Shown here piece by piece: positions 1-7,716 of a DNA stretch of 47,355 nucleotides (position 1 is the first letter of the stretch; every line of letters begins with the position of its first letter). Origin of the DNA: an uncultured Bacteroidota bacterium (lineage in GTDB: Bacteria; Bacteroidota; Bacteroidia; Bacteroidales; P3); NCBI GenBank assembly GCA_902778925.1, contig CACYZN010000007.1, positions 1-47,355 on the forward strand. Reading direction: 5' to 3'. The position numbers and the translations under genes are program-made. The notes beneath the pieces are model-generated. The model searched no databases and was not told the DNA's origin. It saw only the letters and a list, made by a program, of their open reading frames with translations.

Positions 1-156
1 GCGCAGGCCGAGGGCTGCGGGCAGCAGCTCGGTGAGGCGTGTGTCCATGCACGACAGCACGGCGAGTTTCTTGTCGGGGTACTTGTCGGTGACATACTTC
101 TCGTATCCCTTCTCGGCCACGAACTTCCTGTTGTATTCTAATATCTGGTCAATCAT
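1..156 (-). CDS. beta-carbonic anhydrase, N-terminal part (runs off window)
   Basis: The first 52 codons are present, starting from the ATG at 154-156 on the minus strand; the rest lies beyond base 1. The visible protein has the beta-class carbonic anhydrase signature SCMDTRL at residues 35-41. C36 would be the first zinc ligand and D38/R40 the Asp-Arg dyad that gates the active-site zinc. The N-terminal IDQILEYNRKFV stretch also fits this cytoplasmic family, which interconverts CO2 and bicarbonate. The remaining zinc ligands (His and second Cys) are outside the window, so activity cannot be judged. A minus-strand -7 box at 179-186 lies just upstream, which suggests its own promoter. The CMDTR signature is diagnostic; sub-family is uncertain. 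Confidence 0.85.
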   Translation of the reverse strand, partial: MIDQILEYNRKFVAEKGYEKYVTDKYPDKKLAVLSCMDTRLTELLPAALGLR

Positions 157-178
157 GATGTCGTAATGATTCGAGATG

Positions 179-186
179 CAAAGGTA
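179..186 (-). promoter_or_regulatory. -7 box for the carbonic anhydrase gene
   Basis: The minus strand reads TACCTTTG, a match to the Bacteroidetes -7 consensus TAnnTTTG, 22 bases before the ATG. No clear TTTG -33 box lies at the usual 19-21 base distance, so this is a partial match. The rest of 157-334 shows no supportable gene. Confidence 0.5.
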
Positions 187-334
187 CGAAAAAAAATATT
201 AAAGAATGTCGCGGTCGGCAATGATGAATTCGTTGTATTCGTCCATTCCGGACACGGCAACGCCCTAGGCTTTGGTGAGGCCAAAAATTCTTCTGACCCG
301 TGCATACGATGTTATAATTGTGATGTAAAGCCTA

Positions 335-883
335 TTATGAAGGAAACGTTTCCTCTATAAGAGCGCAGAATTCGCGGTGAGGTGCGGTGTCGGCCAGTTC
401 GTCGAGAGCCGAGGCGAGGCCACGGTAGTACCACTCTATGTCCTTCTTGCCATCCGGAGCATGGAAACGGTTCCAAAGCGCATCGCCCAGCGAGCGATAG
501 TCAAGGGCTATCGCCCGGAGGTTGGAGAGTTTGTCGCCCATAGCCACCAACTTGCAATCGCGGTCTGCCTGACGGAACCGTTGCATCTGTACTTCGCGAC
601 GAGCACGCCAGGTGCCGCCTTTCTGAGCCGTCTCAATGTTTACCAGATGGGCCACGCGAGAGCCAAAGAGCGACTCAATCTGCTCGATAGTAACGTCGGT
701 ATCCTCCACAGTATCATGCAATATGGCTGCGGCGAGCATCTCGGGGTCGTTGGTTACGGTAGCCACAATGGCGGCGGCCTCCATGGGATGAATGATATAG
801 GGAAAGCCTTTGCCGCGCCGCTCGATACCGCGATGGGCATCGATGGCGAATTGGGCAGCACGGTCGAATAATGATGTATCCAT
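335..883 (-). CDS. small alarmone hydrolase (HD-domain, MESH1/SpoT-hydrolase-like)
   Basis: This is a 182-residue stand-alone HD phosphohydrolase of the RelA/SpoT hydrolase type, about the length of MESH1-like enzymes that remove the 3'-pyrophosphate of (p)ppGpp. Metal and catalytic residues of the family are visible: H32 (IHP), H56-D57 (LHD), E60-D61 (VEDT), and D117/N121 in GDKLSNL, matching the KLADRLHN position of SpoT. There is no synthetase, TGS or ACT domain. It is the last gene of the minus-strand operon from 5407 and lies 45 bases after a stand-alone alarmone synthetase, so the two halves of a SpoT-like activity are encoded as separate neighbours. The substrate could be another nucleotide, but synthetase linkage favours (p)ppGpp. 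Confidence 0.85.
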   Translation of the reverse strand: MDTSLFDRAAQFAIDAHRGIERRGKGFPYIIHPMEAAAIVATVTNDPEMLAAAILHDTVEDTDVTIEQIESLFGSRVAHLVNIETAQKGGTWRARREVQMQRFRQADRDCKLVAMGDKLSNLRAIALDYRSLGDALWNRFHAPDGKKDIEWYYRGLASALDELADTAPHREFCALIEETFPS

Positions 884-928
884 TGGGTTTAACTACTGTC
901 TACTTAACTACAGTCTACTGTCTTACTT

Positions 929-2008
929 TTAAACCAGATTGGCGCGTACAGCCTGCTGGTAGATGCGGTCGGCACGTTGGGCGTTGTAGGTGCTTTCACC
1001 ATATATTGCATCGAACATGCTTGTGAGGCCAGCCACGCCAAAGCCGAGCTTGAGTATTTTGACAATGCATAGGTTCTGTAGCGCCACCGAGTAGGCCACG
1101 ATGTCGAGTCCTGTGCCAGCCAGTTGTATCAAGGCCAGCTGGTAGGCGCCGTCGCTGCATTCGGTGCGCATGCGTTCCACATCGCCTATGGTCTTCATGT
1201 TCAGATGGAGCAATATTTTATAATAGGGCATCGGGCTGTCCTCGTAGAGTTCAGCCTGGTTTATGGTAGCAATCTTAACTGCCAATCGCCGGAAGGGATG
1301 TAACTCGCAGTAGCTACGGAAAGTGTCGCCATTGAGTGGCACCTCGTCAAAGTTACCGCTGGCAACAAGCGACTGCACATTACGACGATAGTCATTAATC
1401 TCCTTACGTATGCGGCTGAACTGTTCGTCAGCGAGCTCTAGTATGCCTGCCAGTCGGTTAAGGCTGCGCTGGTGTTCCATGGGGATTTCCACCTCACTCT
1501 TGTAACCGGTATCGTGTTGCATGTTTGCCCATACATGCTGCAGGGCGGTGCGCATCTGCAATTCGAAACGCATCTCGTTCAACAGAGGCTGCTGAGGGTC
1601 CTCATATAGCGACTTGGGAATGCGGCAGATATAGTGGAGTGACATGTAGCCGAAACGGTCTATCTCCAGCATCTTGCGCTTGTCGACCGAATTATCCCAG
1701 TCTATTTCGAACATTTGTTCCACAAGGGCAGCTATTTTGTCAACCTCGTCACTGAAGAATGTGATAATGCGGACGCCAACGATATCGGTGATATCATCTA
1801 TGGTATGGTATTTGTTGCCCTTCAGCTCCAACTTGCCAGTCAAGCTCTTCTCAGTCTTCACACGGCCTTCTATGGCGGTGACGACCATATTATTTTCTTT
1901 CAGCGTACGCCGCAGAATGTCGAGCACCACCTCTTTCATCTTGTTTAAGACAGGGAGACGGTCACGATACTCATCGAGTATCATCTCGCAGTGCATGTCG
2001 AGCTTCAT
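929..2008 (-). CDS. small alarmone synthetase (RelA/SpoT synthetase domain) with C-terminal extension
   Basis: This 359-residue protein carries a RelA/SpoT nucleotidyltransferase domain at about residues 40-175 and lacks HD, TGS and ACT domains, so it is an SAS-type (p)ppGpp synthetase. Seen: R49-V-K51 and K59 (ATP-binding basic residues), ITDIVGVR at 73-80 with the catalytic D75, GYMSLH at 120-125, ELQMRT at 149-154 with E149, and WANMQH at 160-165. The usual WAxxEH has Gln164 instead of Glu, a possible specificity difference. Residues about 180-359 form an alpha-helical-looking extension I do not recognise. The gene begins 6 bases after the STAS gene and precedes the HD hydrolase by 45 bases. 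The STAS/kinase/phosphatase neighbours suggest stress control of this enzyme or its expression. Confidence 0.88.
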   Translation of the reverse strand: MKLDMHCEMILDEYRDRLPVLNKMKEVVLDILRRTLKENNMVVTAIEGRVKTEKSLTGKLELKGNKYHTIDDITDIVGVRIITFFSDEVDKIAALVEQMFEIDWDNSVDKRKMLEIDRFGYMSLHYICRIPKSLYEDPQQPLLNEMRFELQMRTALQHVWANMQHDTGYKSEVEIPMEHQRSLNRLAGILELADEQFSRIRKEINDYRRNVQSLVASGNFDEVPLNGDTFRSYCELHPFRRLAVKIATINQAELYEDSPMPYYKILLHLNMKTIGDVERMRTECSDGAYQLALIQLAGTGLDIVAYSVALQNLCIVKILKLGFGVAGLTSMFDAIYGESTYNAQRADRIYQQAVRANLV

Positions 2009-2014
2009 GGTGTG

Positions 2015-2317
2015 CTAACGGATGGCAATGATGTTAGAGAAGCCAGTGATATCAAAGACCTCCTTCACTTGGGGGTTCATATTGAGCATCACCATCTTAC
2101 CACCTCGAGCAAGGACGCTTTTCTGGAGCGACAGGAAGATTCGGAGGCCTTGTGACGAGGTATAGGTCATTCCAGTGCAATCAATGTCGATGTCGGGCTT
2201 TGGCGAGGTCATAAGCGGCTGTATATCGGCCTGAAACTGGTCGGCGTTGGTAGTATCGAGGCGCCCGTTGAGCGTCACAAAGGTTTTCTCTCCTTCGTTT
2301 TTTATAGTTATGTCCAT
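2015..2317 (-). CDS. STAS-domain anti-sigma factor antagonist (RsbV/SpoIIAA-like)
   Basis: This single-domain STAS protein begins MDITIKNEGEK. An upstream in-frame ATG at 2335 would add six residues and overlap the RsbW-like gene by 8 bases; I prefer 2317 because STAS antagonists typically start right before the first beta strand. The segment YTSSQGLR aligns with the DS(S/T)GLG phosphorylation loop of RsbV/SpoIIAA, placing the phosphorylatable Ser at the second S (residue 55 from this start). In the known system the unphosphorylated form binds the RsbW kinase and frees its client, and a PP2C phosphatase restores the unphosphorylated form. Both partners are the two genes upstream. The usual aspartate before the Ser is Ser here. 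Confidence 0.85.
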   Translation of the reverse strand: MDITIKNEGEKTFVTLNGRLDTTNADQFQADIQPLMTSPKPDIDIDCTGMTYTSSQGLRIFLSLQKSVLARGGKMVMLNMNPQVKEVFDITGFSNIIAIR

Positions 2318-2327
2318 TGCAGAATGT

Positions 2328-2735
2328 TTATTCACTTATTTTCTTTGTCATGGTGAGAATATTGTTGCCATCCTCATAGCGGTAGTTCAAGCTGTCCATC
2401 ATCTGCTTGCAGAGGAAAATACCGAGGCCTCCTACCTCGCGTTCTTCGGCCGAGAGAGTGATGTCTGGGTCTTCTCGTTCAAGCGGGTTGAAAGGCACGC
2501 CGGCGTCGCGCAACTCAACAGTGAGAATTAGGGTGTCCTTGTCGAGCGAAGTGCCTGCTTCGAGCCAGCCGATACCTCCTTCGTAAGCGTATCGTACCAC
2601 GTTCTCGACGGCTTCCTCAATAGAGAGACGCAACTTAAAGCGCAGTGCCTCGTCGTCTGGCATATCGGGCGAGGACATAAGGTACTCGATAATCTCACTA
2701 CTTTTATCCTTTATGGGGTTGAATCTTTTCTTCAT
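2328..2735 (-). CDS. RsbW/SpoIIAB-like serine kinase / anti-sigma regulatory factor
   Basis: This 135-residue protein is a single GHKL (HATPase_c) domain. The N-box is SIEEAVENVVRYAY (about residues 38-51), the G1 box is LRDAGVPFNP, and the G2 box is VGGLGIFLCKQMMD; together they form an ATP-lid fold typical of RsbW/SpoIIAB. These kinases phosphorylate a STAS partner, and the STAS gene directly follows. Its start codon overlaps the stop of the PP2C phosphatase gene (ATGA-type overlap), a sign of coupled translation. Bacteroidota do not use SigB, and no sigma factor is present here, so the client released by the partner switch is unknown. Confidence 0.88.
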   Translation of the reverse strand: MKKRFNPIKDKSSEIIEYLMSSPDMPDDEALRFKLRLSIEEAVENVVRYAYEGGIGWLEAGTSLDKDTLILTVELRDAGVPFNPLEREDPDITLSAEEREVGGLGIFLCKQMMDSLNYRYEDGNNILTMTKKISE

Positions 2736-4645
2736 ATCACTAATATGCTCATGATGGTAATATCGTCATTCTGTGGGTTGCCTTCTGTGAACTGCTGTAC
2801 TTCCTTGTACAGGCTATCGACAACGTCCTTTTCGGAGGTGTGAGTGTTGCGCACTAAGTCGCTCCCAGCCCACGCCAACAGGCGGTCGTTGCCGAAGAGT
2901 TCCTTGTCGGTGCAGGAGGAGCTCTGTTGCTCGGCAGACTCGCGTTCGAGGCGCTCGGCCTCGTTGACGCCGTCGGTATAGAGGATGAGGCGTGTGCCGG
3001 CAGCCAAATCGAGGCTTTCAGCCTCATAAACGAAGTCTTCAAAGAGACCAATGGCCAGGTTGGGTTTGGCCTTAAGATAGTAAGGCTCGCTATCGGGCGG
3101 CACCACAATGATGGGGTTGTGACCGGCATTGCAATACTCCATACGGCGTGTTTCAATGTTGATACGTCCCATGAAGAGGGTAACGAACATGTCGTTGGAA
3201 TTGGTGTCGATGACGCTGACGTTGACGCGCTCGAGCAGTTTGTCCATCGTCTGTTCCATACCTGCCACAAAGCGTAGGCCAGCGCGGGTTATGGCCATCA
3301 TCAGTGATGCGGGGACGCCTTTGCCAGAGACATCACCGATGGTAAAGTAAAGGTAGTTGCCCTTCTGGACAAAGTCATAAAGATCTCCGCCCACTTCCTT
3401 GGCCGGGACCAGCATTGCCGCCACATTCAAAGGAAAATCGGTGCGCAGCATGCCCATCTGTATGTTGCGCGCCACGCCGAGTTCCGACTCCATACGCTCG
3501 TTGGCGGCCGTCGTTGTCTTCAACTCGTCGATATAGTCGGTGATAGAGTTCTGCATATAAACGAATGAATCGTGCAGATGCTTCATCTCATCGCTGCTCT
3601 TGATTTCAGGCAGCTGGGTATTCAGGTCGCCTTTGGCCATGCGGAGAGCGGCATCGGAGAGTTGGGTGATAGGAGTCGTCATGCGGTGGATGGCAAGTCG
3701 GCAGATGAAGTAAAGGGCAATGATGACGATAATTCCGATGACTAAAAGATTGGTATGCATCAACGATGAGTGATGCAGGACTTCCTTGTACTGGCAGAAT
3801 ACTGAAGCCATCCAGCCGTTATGTAACGGACCATATACCACGTAGCCCACATTTGAGCCAGAGCCGATGCGGCGCATGCTGTCCACACCCTTCTTCATGT
3901 CCTCCTGCAAGGCTTGCATATCCTTATCCTCAGCCACCGCTGTCTGTATCTGAGCCATGAGCACACTGTCATGGAGTCCAATGACAGAGTTGCCACACAC
4001 GATGGTGGTGAGCGAGTTTGGGTAGGGGCGCATGGCCTCGCACTTATGTTCTATCCAGTCTACCGGCAGTTCGGACGTAACAACAGCGTAGAGCATGCTG
4101 TCGCCGTCCATTTCGCGGTAAATGGGATAGCAGTATGCGATGACGCGCTGGTTGCGCAGACCCTCGGCCTGGTAAGGCTCGACCCAGAAGGGGCCATGGA
4201 ACTGGTCAACTAATGCCAGACAACGGCCCACCCACGAATCTTCCTTCCATCCACCCATCAATGGGTAGCAGTGCACCTTGCCAGTCGAGTCCTGATAAGT
4301 CATAGATGCTTTAGCCCCCTTGGCGGTTGGGTATATCACCGAGCCGCCACAGATGAGCGAATCGACCTCCACGGTGCGCTTCACAATCATACTGGAGTAT
4401 CCAGTGTCGGGTATTGAGGCGATGAGGGAAGCCACGGTATGTGTAGCTATCTCCACCTCTCCCAAAGGAAGTTCAATTTCGCTGATGGTACCGTGTAGCA
4501 TGTGGCGCGTCGAACGGGCCGCCTCATCGGCAATAATCTTGTTCGACGTCAAACCCACGACAAACAGCTGCACCACGAAAATAATGGCCACATATATCGT
4601 CACTCGTCGGCTCAGACGTCGTGAAAAAGACTTCTTTCTCTTCAT
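2732..4645 (-). CDS. membrane sensor PP2C phosphatase (HAMP + SpoIIE/RsbU domain)
   Basis: This is a 637-residue serine phosphatase. Order: a basic N-terminus; a first membrane helix at about residues 13-34; an extracytoplasmic sensor of roughly 260 residues (Cache-like by position and size); a second membrane helix at about 296-318; a HAMP-like linker (RMTTPITQLSDAALRMAKG); a coiled stretch; then a PP2C/SpoIIE domain from about 390 to the end. Phosphatase metal motifs seen: GGDLYDF near 420, IGDVSGKGVPASLMM, CNAGHNP, YTDGVNEA, and NDDITIMSI at the end. By family, it would dephosphorylate the STAS antagonist in response to an outside signal. It overlaps the RsbW-like gene by 4 bases and follows the membrane-protein gene by 21 bases. 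Confidence 0.9.
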   Translation of the reverse strand: MKRKKSFSRRLSRRVTIYVAIIFVVQLFVVGLTSNKIIADEAARSTRHMLHGTISEIELPLGEVEIATHTVASLIASIPDTGYSSMIVKRTVEVDSLICGGSVIYPTAKGAKASMTYQDSTGKVHCYPLMGGWKEDSWVGRCLALVDQFHGPFWVEPYQAEGLRNQRVIAYCYPIYREMDGDSMLYAVVTSELPVDWIEHKCEAMRPYPNSLTTIVCGNSVIGLHDSVLMAQIQTAVAEDKDMQALQEDMKKGVDSMRRIGSGSNVGYVVYGPLHNGWMASVFCQYKEVLHHSSLMHTNLLVIGIIVIIALYFICRLAIHRMTTPITQLSDAALRMAKGDLNTQLPEIKSSDEMKHLHDSFVYMQNSITDYIDELKTTTAANERMESELGVARNIQMGMLRTDFPLNVAAMLVPAKEVGGDLYDFVQKGNYLYFTIGDVSGKGVPASLMMAITRAGLRFVAGMEQTMDKLLERVNVSVIDTNSNDMFVTLFMGRINIETRRMEYCNAGHNPIIVVPPDSEPYYLKAKPNLAIGLFEDFVYEAESLDLAAGTRLILYTDGVNEAERLERESAEQQSSSCTDKELFGNDRLLAWAGSDLVRNTHTSEKDVVDSLYKEVQQFTEGNPQNDDITIMSILVI

Positions 4646-4666
4646 TAGACTTTAAATCTAAAATTC

Positions 4667-5407
4667 TTATTTCTTGGCAGGTTTTTTCTTTCTAGCCTTG
4701 GCCATTGCAAGGAAGGCCACCAAGAACACTGTCAAGTAGACGCAAGCGTGTATAACTTCGAGGAACAGCGCCATTGAGGCAGCGGTGCCTAGCAGGAACA
4801 CCAAACCGATAAGAAGAGCCCAAAGAAAGTTGCCGCAGTATAAAGTATCACGAACTATCTTGAAAATGACGAATGCCACCGTAAGCAAGGCGCCGACGAG
4901 CAGAGCCCAGCTCCCTATGGTACGGTTCACTTCAAACACTATACCTGCCACCGACACGCTAAGCAGCACAATGCCGAGACCCCACTTCCATTCCTTCCAT
5001 CGTTTCTCTTCGAGCGACATACCGGCCTCAACCGATACCTGAGCCACAATCTGCATAGTAGCGATGAATATGCAGAACGACACTATGGTGGTCAACGCAA
5101 TGCCCACGATGGCCCATGCTGTGCCTACCACTGACGAGCGACAGTACCAGCCTATGCAAGCAGCATCGTTGGCAGCAGGCAAATCCGTCTGGAATATGTA
5201 ATAAAACACCGCCGCCAGCGACACACCGAAAAGAGTATACAACACTGGATAATAGCGGTCGCCACCACAATAGCGGACCTGATGGTTGAAGACAGTCATG
5301 GCCGCCACAACAACAAGAATAATAATCAACATTGCCAGCGGTGTCAATCCGAACAGATTGCCGATGTGCAGACCCAAAAGATCGGGCAGGTTGCTCAGTG
5401 TATTCAT
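4667..5407 (-). CDS. multipass membrane protein of unknown function, first gene of the stress operon
   Basis: I do not recognise the family. The 246-residue protein has about seven hydrophobic segments (near residues 18-38, 52-72, 92-122, 140-160, 166-186, 194-212 and 214-235) and a very basic C-terminal tail (KARKKKPAKK), which predicts a cytoplasmic C-terminus. A loop after the second helix has Cys residues (AACIGWYCRSS). It is the promoter-proximal gene of the operon ending at 335, with the PP2C phosphatase 21 bases downstream, so it may influence or accompany the sensor. No enzyme motif is visible. Confidence 0.7.
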   Translation of the reverse strand: MNTLSNLPDLLGLHIGNLFGLTPLAMLIIILVVVAAMTVFNHQVRYCGGDRYYPVLYTLFGVSLAAVFYYIFQTDLPAANDAACIGWYCRSSVVGTAWAIVGIALTTIVSFCIFIATMQIVAQVSVEAGMSLEEKRWKEWKWGLGIVLLSVSVAGIVFEVNRTIGSWALLVGALLTVAFVIFKIVRDTLYCGNFLWALLIGLVFLLGTAASMALFLEVIHACVYLTVFLVAFLAMAKARKKKPAKK

Positions 5408-5506
5408 ATTCGTTTAAATATTAGTTATTTGTCCTATACCCATCATTATTCTTTGTCTATGAAAAACAGAAATATCCTTCAATCCGAGGTACTGTATTTC
5501 AAAATG

Positions 5507-5538
5507 CAAAGATACACAATTCTCTGCAACCTGCCAAA
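5507..5538 (-). promoter_or_regulatory. promoter of the partner-switching/alarmone operon
   Basis: On the minus strand a TTTG -33 box (5535-5538) is followed after 20 bases by TATCTTTG (5507-5514). This matches the Bacteroidetes housekeeping consensus TTTG-N19-21-TAnnTTTG. Transcription would begin near 5500, leaving a leader of about 90 bases before the ATG at 5407. The six genes down to 335 are closely spaced with no visible terminator, so this promoter probably drives them all. Confidence 0.75.
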
Positions 5539-5553
5539 TCTTTTTTATTTTAT

Positions 5554-7593
5554 TTATATCGCCAACTTTGCTCCGGCAAACAGTGTGCGCGGAAGCGAAG
5601 GTCCATAGATGTAGGCAGCATCACGTTCGGGACCACTGTCGAGGTCGCGCTGATAACTATTGAAGAGGTTGCGTACACCGATGCTCAATTCGAGCATCGT
5701 CCTCTCGCCGAATGGGATGCTGTAGGAGGCTTTGAGCGAAAGATCGAAGAACGACGGCGTGGAAACTTTGTCTATTTCGTCGCCATTGTGATACACCAAC
5801 ATTGGTCCGGTGAAGGTGCCAGTGGCTGTGAGCTGCAGTCCACGCATGGGAGTGTATACGCCGGTGAGGTAGGCGTAGAGATCGGGCGTACGCTCCATGC
5901 GTCGCTCGTACAGTCCCTCAGCCCATTCCTTGCCTTGACCGGTATAGAGGCTTCTTTGCCAGGTGCCGCCAAGCTGCAGACGCATAGTTTCTATAGGCGA
6001 AAGAGTCATCTCGACATTAAGTCCCATCACCTGGGCTCCGTCGGCGTTACGGCGCTCGTAGTGCATGTAGCCACTGGCGGTGTCGTCAAAGACCAGTTCG
6101 TTGACGAAGGCGTCACCTATGCCGGTGTAAAATCCTTCAACGAGCAGGTCGGCCTCGAGGCTTCCGAGGTGGAAGCATAGGTCGGCCGAGGCGGTGAATG
6201 AGTGCGACCGTTCCATGCGCAGATCTGGGGCATTTGTAATCTTGTACAGTTCGCCGTTCACGGCGCCCACGTGCAGATCCTCGTCGTAGACCTGCGGAGC
6301 GCGGAAACCTGAGGCATAGCCGACACGCAGGGTCAGGTGGTCGCCAGGCGCGTAACGCACGTTAAGACGCGGGCTGACGACTGGACCAGCAATCATGGTA
6401 TGCTTGTCGATGCGGCTTCCAACGAGGATGCTCCAGCTGCTATTCTTCCATTCATTCTGTAGGTATCCACTCAGGATGCCGATATGCTGATGCAGTGTGT
6501 CGGGACTATCTAGCGTGTAGTCCTTCAGGCGGTCGAGAGTGTGCTCGATGCCAGCTGTAAACTCAGCGGGCAAGAACCACAGATTGTCAAAGTGGCGGCT
6601 GTAGAGGGCACCATAGTTGAGTGTAAGCTCCTGCGTGTATCCATAGGCTGTGCCCATTGGCTCGTTGTCGGCACGTTCGCCGTAATAACTTTGACGGTCA
6701 ACATGCTGCATTGATGCAAATAGAGTGGCATGGCGCAGACCGCTTGCTGGAAGCCAGTCCCACTTCAGGTTGGCACTGTGAATGTCATGTTCGCCCCCCT
6801 CCGAGATGTGCGCCAATGGCGACGGCAAGTCGAAGCTGTCGCCGCCACGGCGGAAGTCATGAATGTTGTGGTACTCGAGGCTAAGCTTGGTGTAGTCCGA
6901 GGTGCGCAGGTAGCTGCGGAATCCCACCATGTGAGCCTTCAGTTTACCCACTTCCGAGTAGCCGTCGTCATTGTGGTCGTATGGCTGGCGACTGCGGTTG
7001 TGGCCGAAGATAGCCAGGCCGGCGCGCCGGTCGTCGCTCACCACCGAGGCGTTGAACGAGTTGCTGAAGTCCCATGCCTTGCCGCCTACAAGGCTCGTGG
7101 TGTTGCCCACACTGGCACCGTTAGTATGTGGCTCACGTGTGATGACATTCACTACACCAGCTATGGCGTTGCTGCCGTAGAGAGCCGAGCCGCCGCCGCG
7201 TAGCACCTCCACACGGTCGATGAGGGCCGTAGGCAACTGGTCGAGCAGGTATATGCCAGCCAACGCACTGTTCACCGGACGGCTGTCGATGAGAATCTGC
7301 GAATAGGCCTGCCCCAGTCCGTTGATGCGCACCTCGTTGGCGCCACAGTTCTGACATGTATTCTCCACCCGCAGGCCAGTACAATAGTTCAGTGCCTGGC
7401 CGAGATTGACGGCGCTGGCGGCCTCCATTTGGTTGGCGTCGACGACGCCCACGGACGAAGGTGCCTCACTTCGTGTGGTAGCGTGCTGCGTGGCCGTCAC
7501 CACCACTTGGCGCAGACGTATGGTGTCGTGATGGCTTTGCGCCATGACCATCAGCGGCATAAGCGATATAATTGCAATGATTATTTTTTTCAT
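5554..7593 (-). CDS. TonB-dependent outer-membrane receptor (metal/heme/cobalamin-type)
   Basis: The start is placed at the ATG at 7591-7593 (MKKIIIAIISLMPLMVMAQ), which gives a clean signal peptide; an in-frame ATG at 7698 would add 35 Cys-rich residues and bury the signal. The 679-residue protein has a plug domain with the typical DRVEVLRGGGSALYGSNAIAG block and ends in a 22-strand-type barrel terminating in FAGAKLAI. The plug has ENTCQNCGANEVRINGLG, a CxxC pair before the conserved RINGL, seen in one subset of Bacteroidota receptors. There is no carboxypeptidase-like N-terminal domain and no SusD partner, so the substrate is more likely a metal complex, heme or cofactor than a glycan. It lies 123 bases after a His/Cys-rich exported protein gene. 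Confidence 0.88.
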   Translation of the reverse strand: MKKIIIAIISLMPLMVMAQSHHDTIRLRQVVVTATQHATTRSEAPSSVGVVDANQMEAASAVNLGQALNYCTGLRVENTCQNCGANEVRINGLGQAYSQILIDSRPVNSALAGIYLLDQLPTALIDRVEVLRGGGSALYGSNAIAGVVNVITREPHTNGASVGNTTSLVGGKAWDFSNSFNASVVSDDRRAGLAIFGHNRSRQPYDHNDDGYSEVGKLKAHMVGFRSYLRTSDYTKLSLEYHNIHDFRRGGDSFDLPSPLAHISEGGEHDIHSANLKWDWLPASGLRHATLFASMQHVDRQSYYGERADNEPMGTAYGYTQELTLNYGALYSRHFDNLWFLPAEFTAGIEHTLDRLKDYTLDSPDTLHQHIGILSGYLQNEWKNSSWSILVGSRIDKHTMIAGPVVSPRLNVRYAPGDHLTLRVGYASGFRAPQVYDEDLHVGAVNGELYKITNAPDLRMERSHSFTASADLCFHLGSLEADLLVEGFYTGIGDAFVNELVFDDTASGYMHYERRNADGAQVMGLNVEMTLSPIETMRLQLGGTWQRSLYTGQGKEWAEGLYERRMERTPDLYAYLTGVYTPMRGLQLTATGTFTGPMLVYHNGDEIDKVSTPSFFDLSLKASYSIPFGERTMLELSIGVRNLFNSYQRDLDSGPERDAAYIYGPSLPRTLFAGAKLAI

Positions 7594-7716
7594 AGGTATT
7601 ATTGTAACGATTAATATTATAAACACTGTGCCATAACGGCAGCACAGACAACACCGACAGCACCGCATGTGCAGTCCCGATGTCGGATTAGTTGTCACTG
7701 AAAGAAACGATTGGAC

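Noticed and set aside
166-360. A 64-codon plus-strand frame in the gap after carbonic anhydrase
   Set aside because: It begins over the minus-strand -7 box, overlaps the hydrolase 3' end, and shows no domain or codon pattern like neighbours.
335-2008. A toxin-antitoxin (toxSAS-type) pair
   Set aside because: A synthetase-hydrolase pair can behave so, but membership of a six-gene regulated operon and a long extension fit a stress pathway better; sequence alone cannot show toxicity.
7594-7698. A Cys-rich N-terminal extension of the TonB receptor
   Set aside because: The signal peptide beginning at 7593 would be buried; the extra residues are non-coding spacer.
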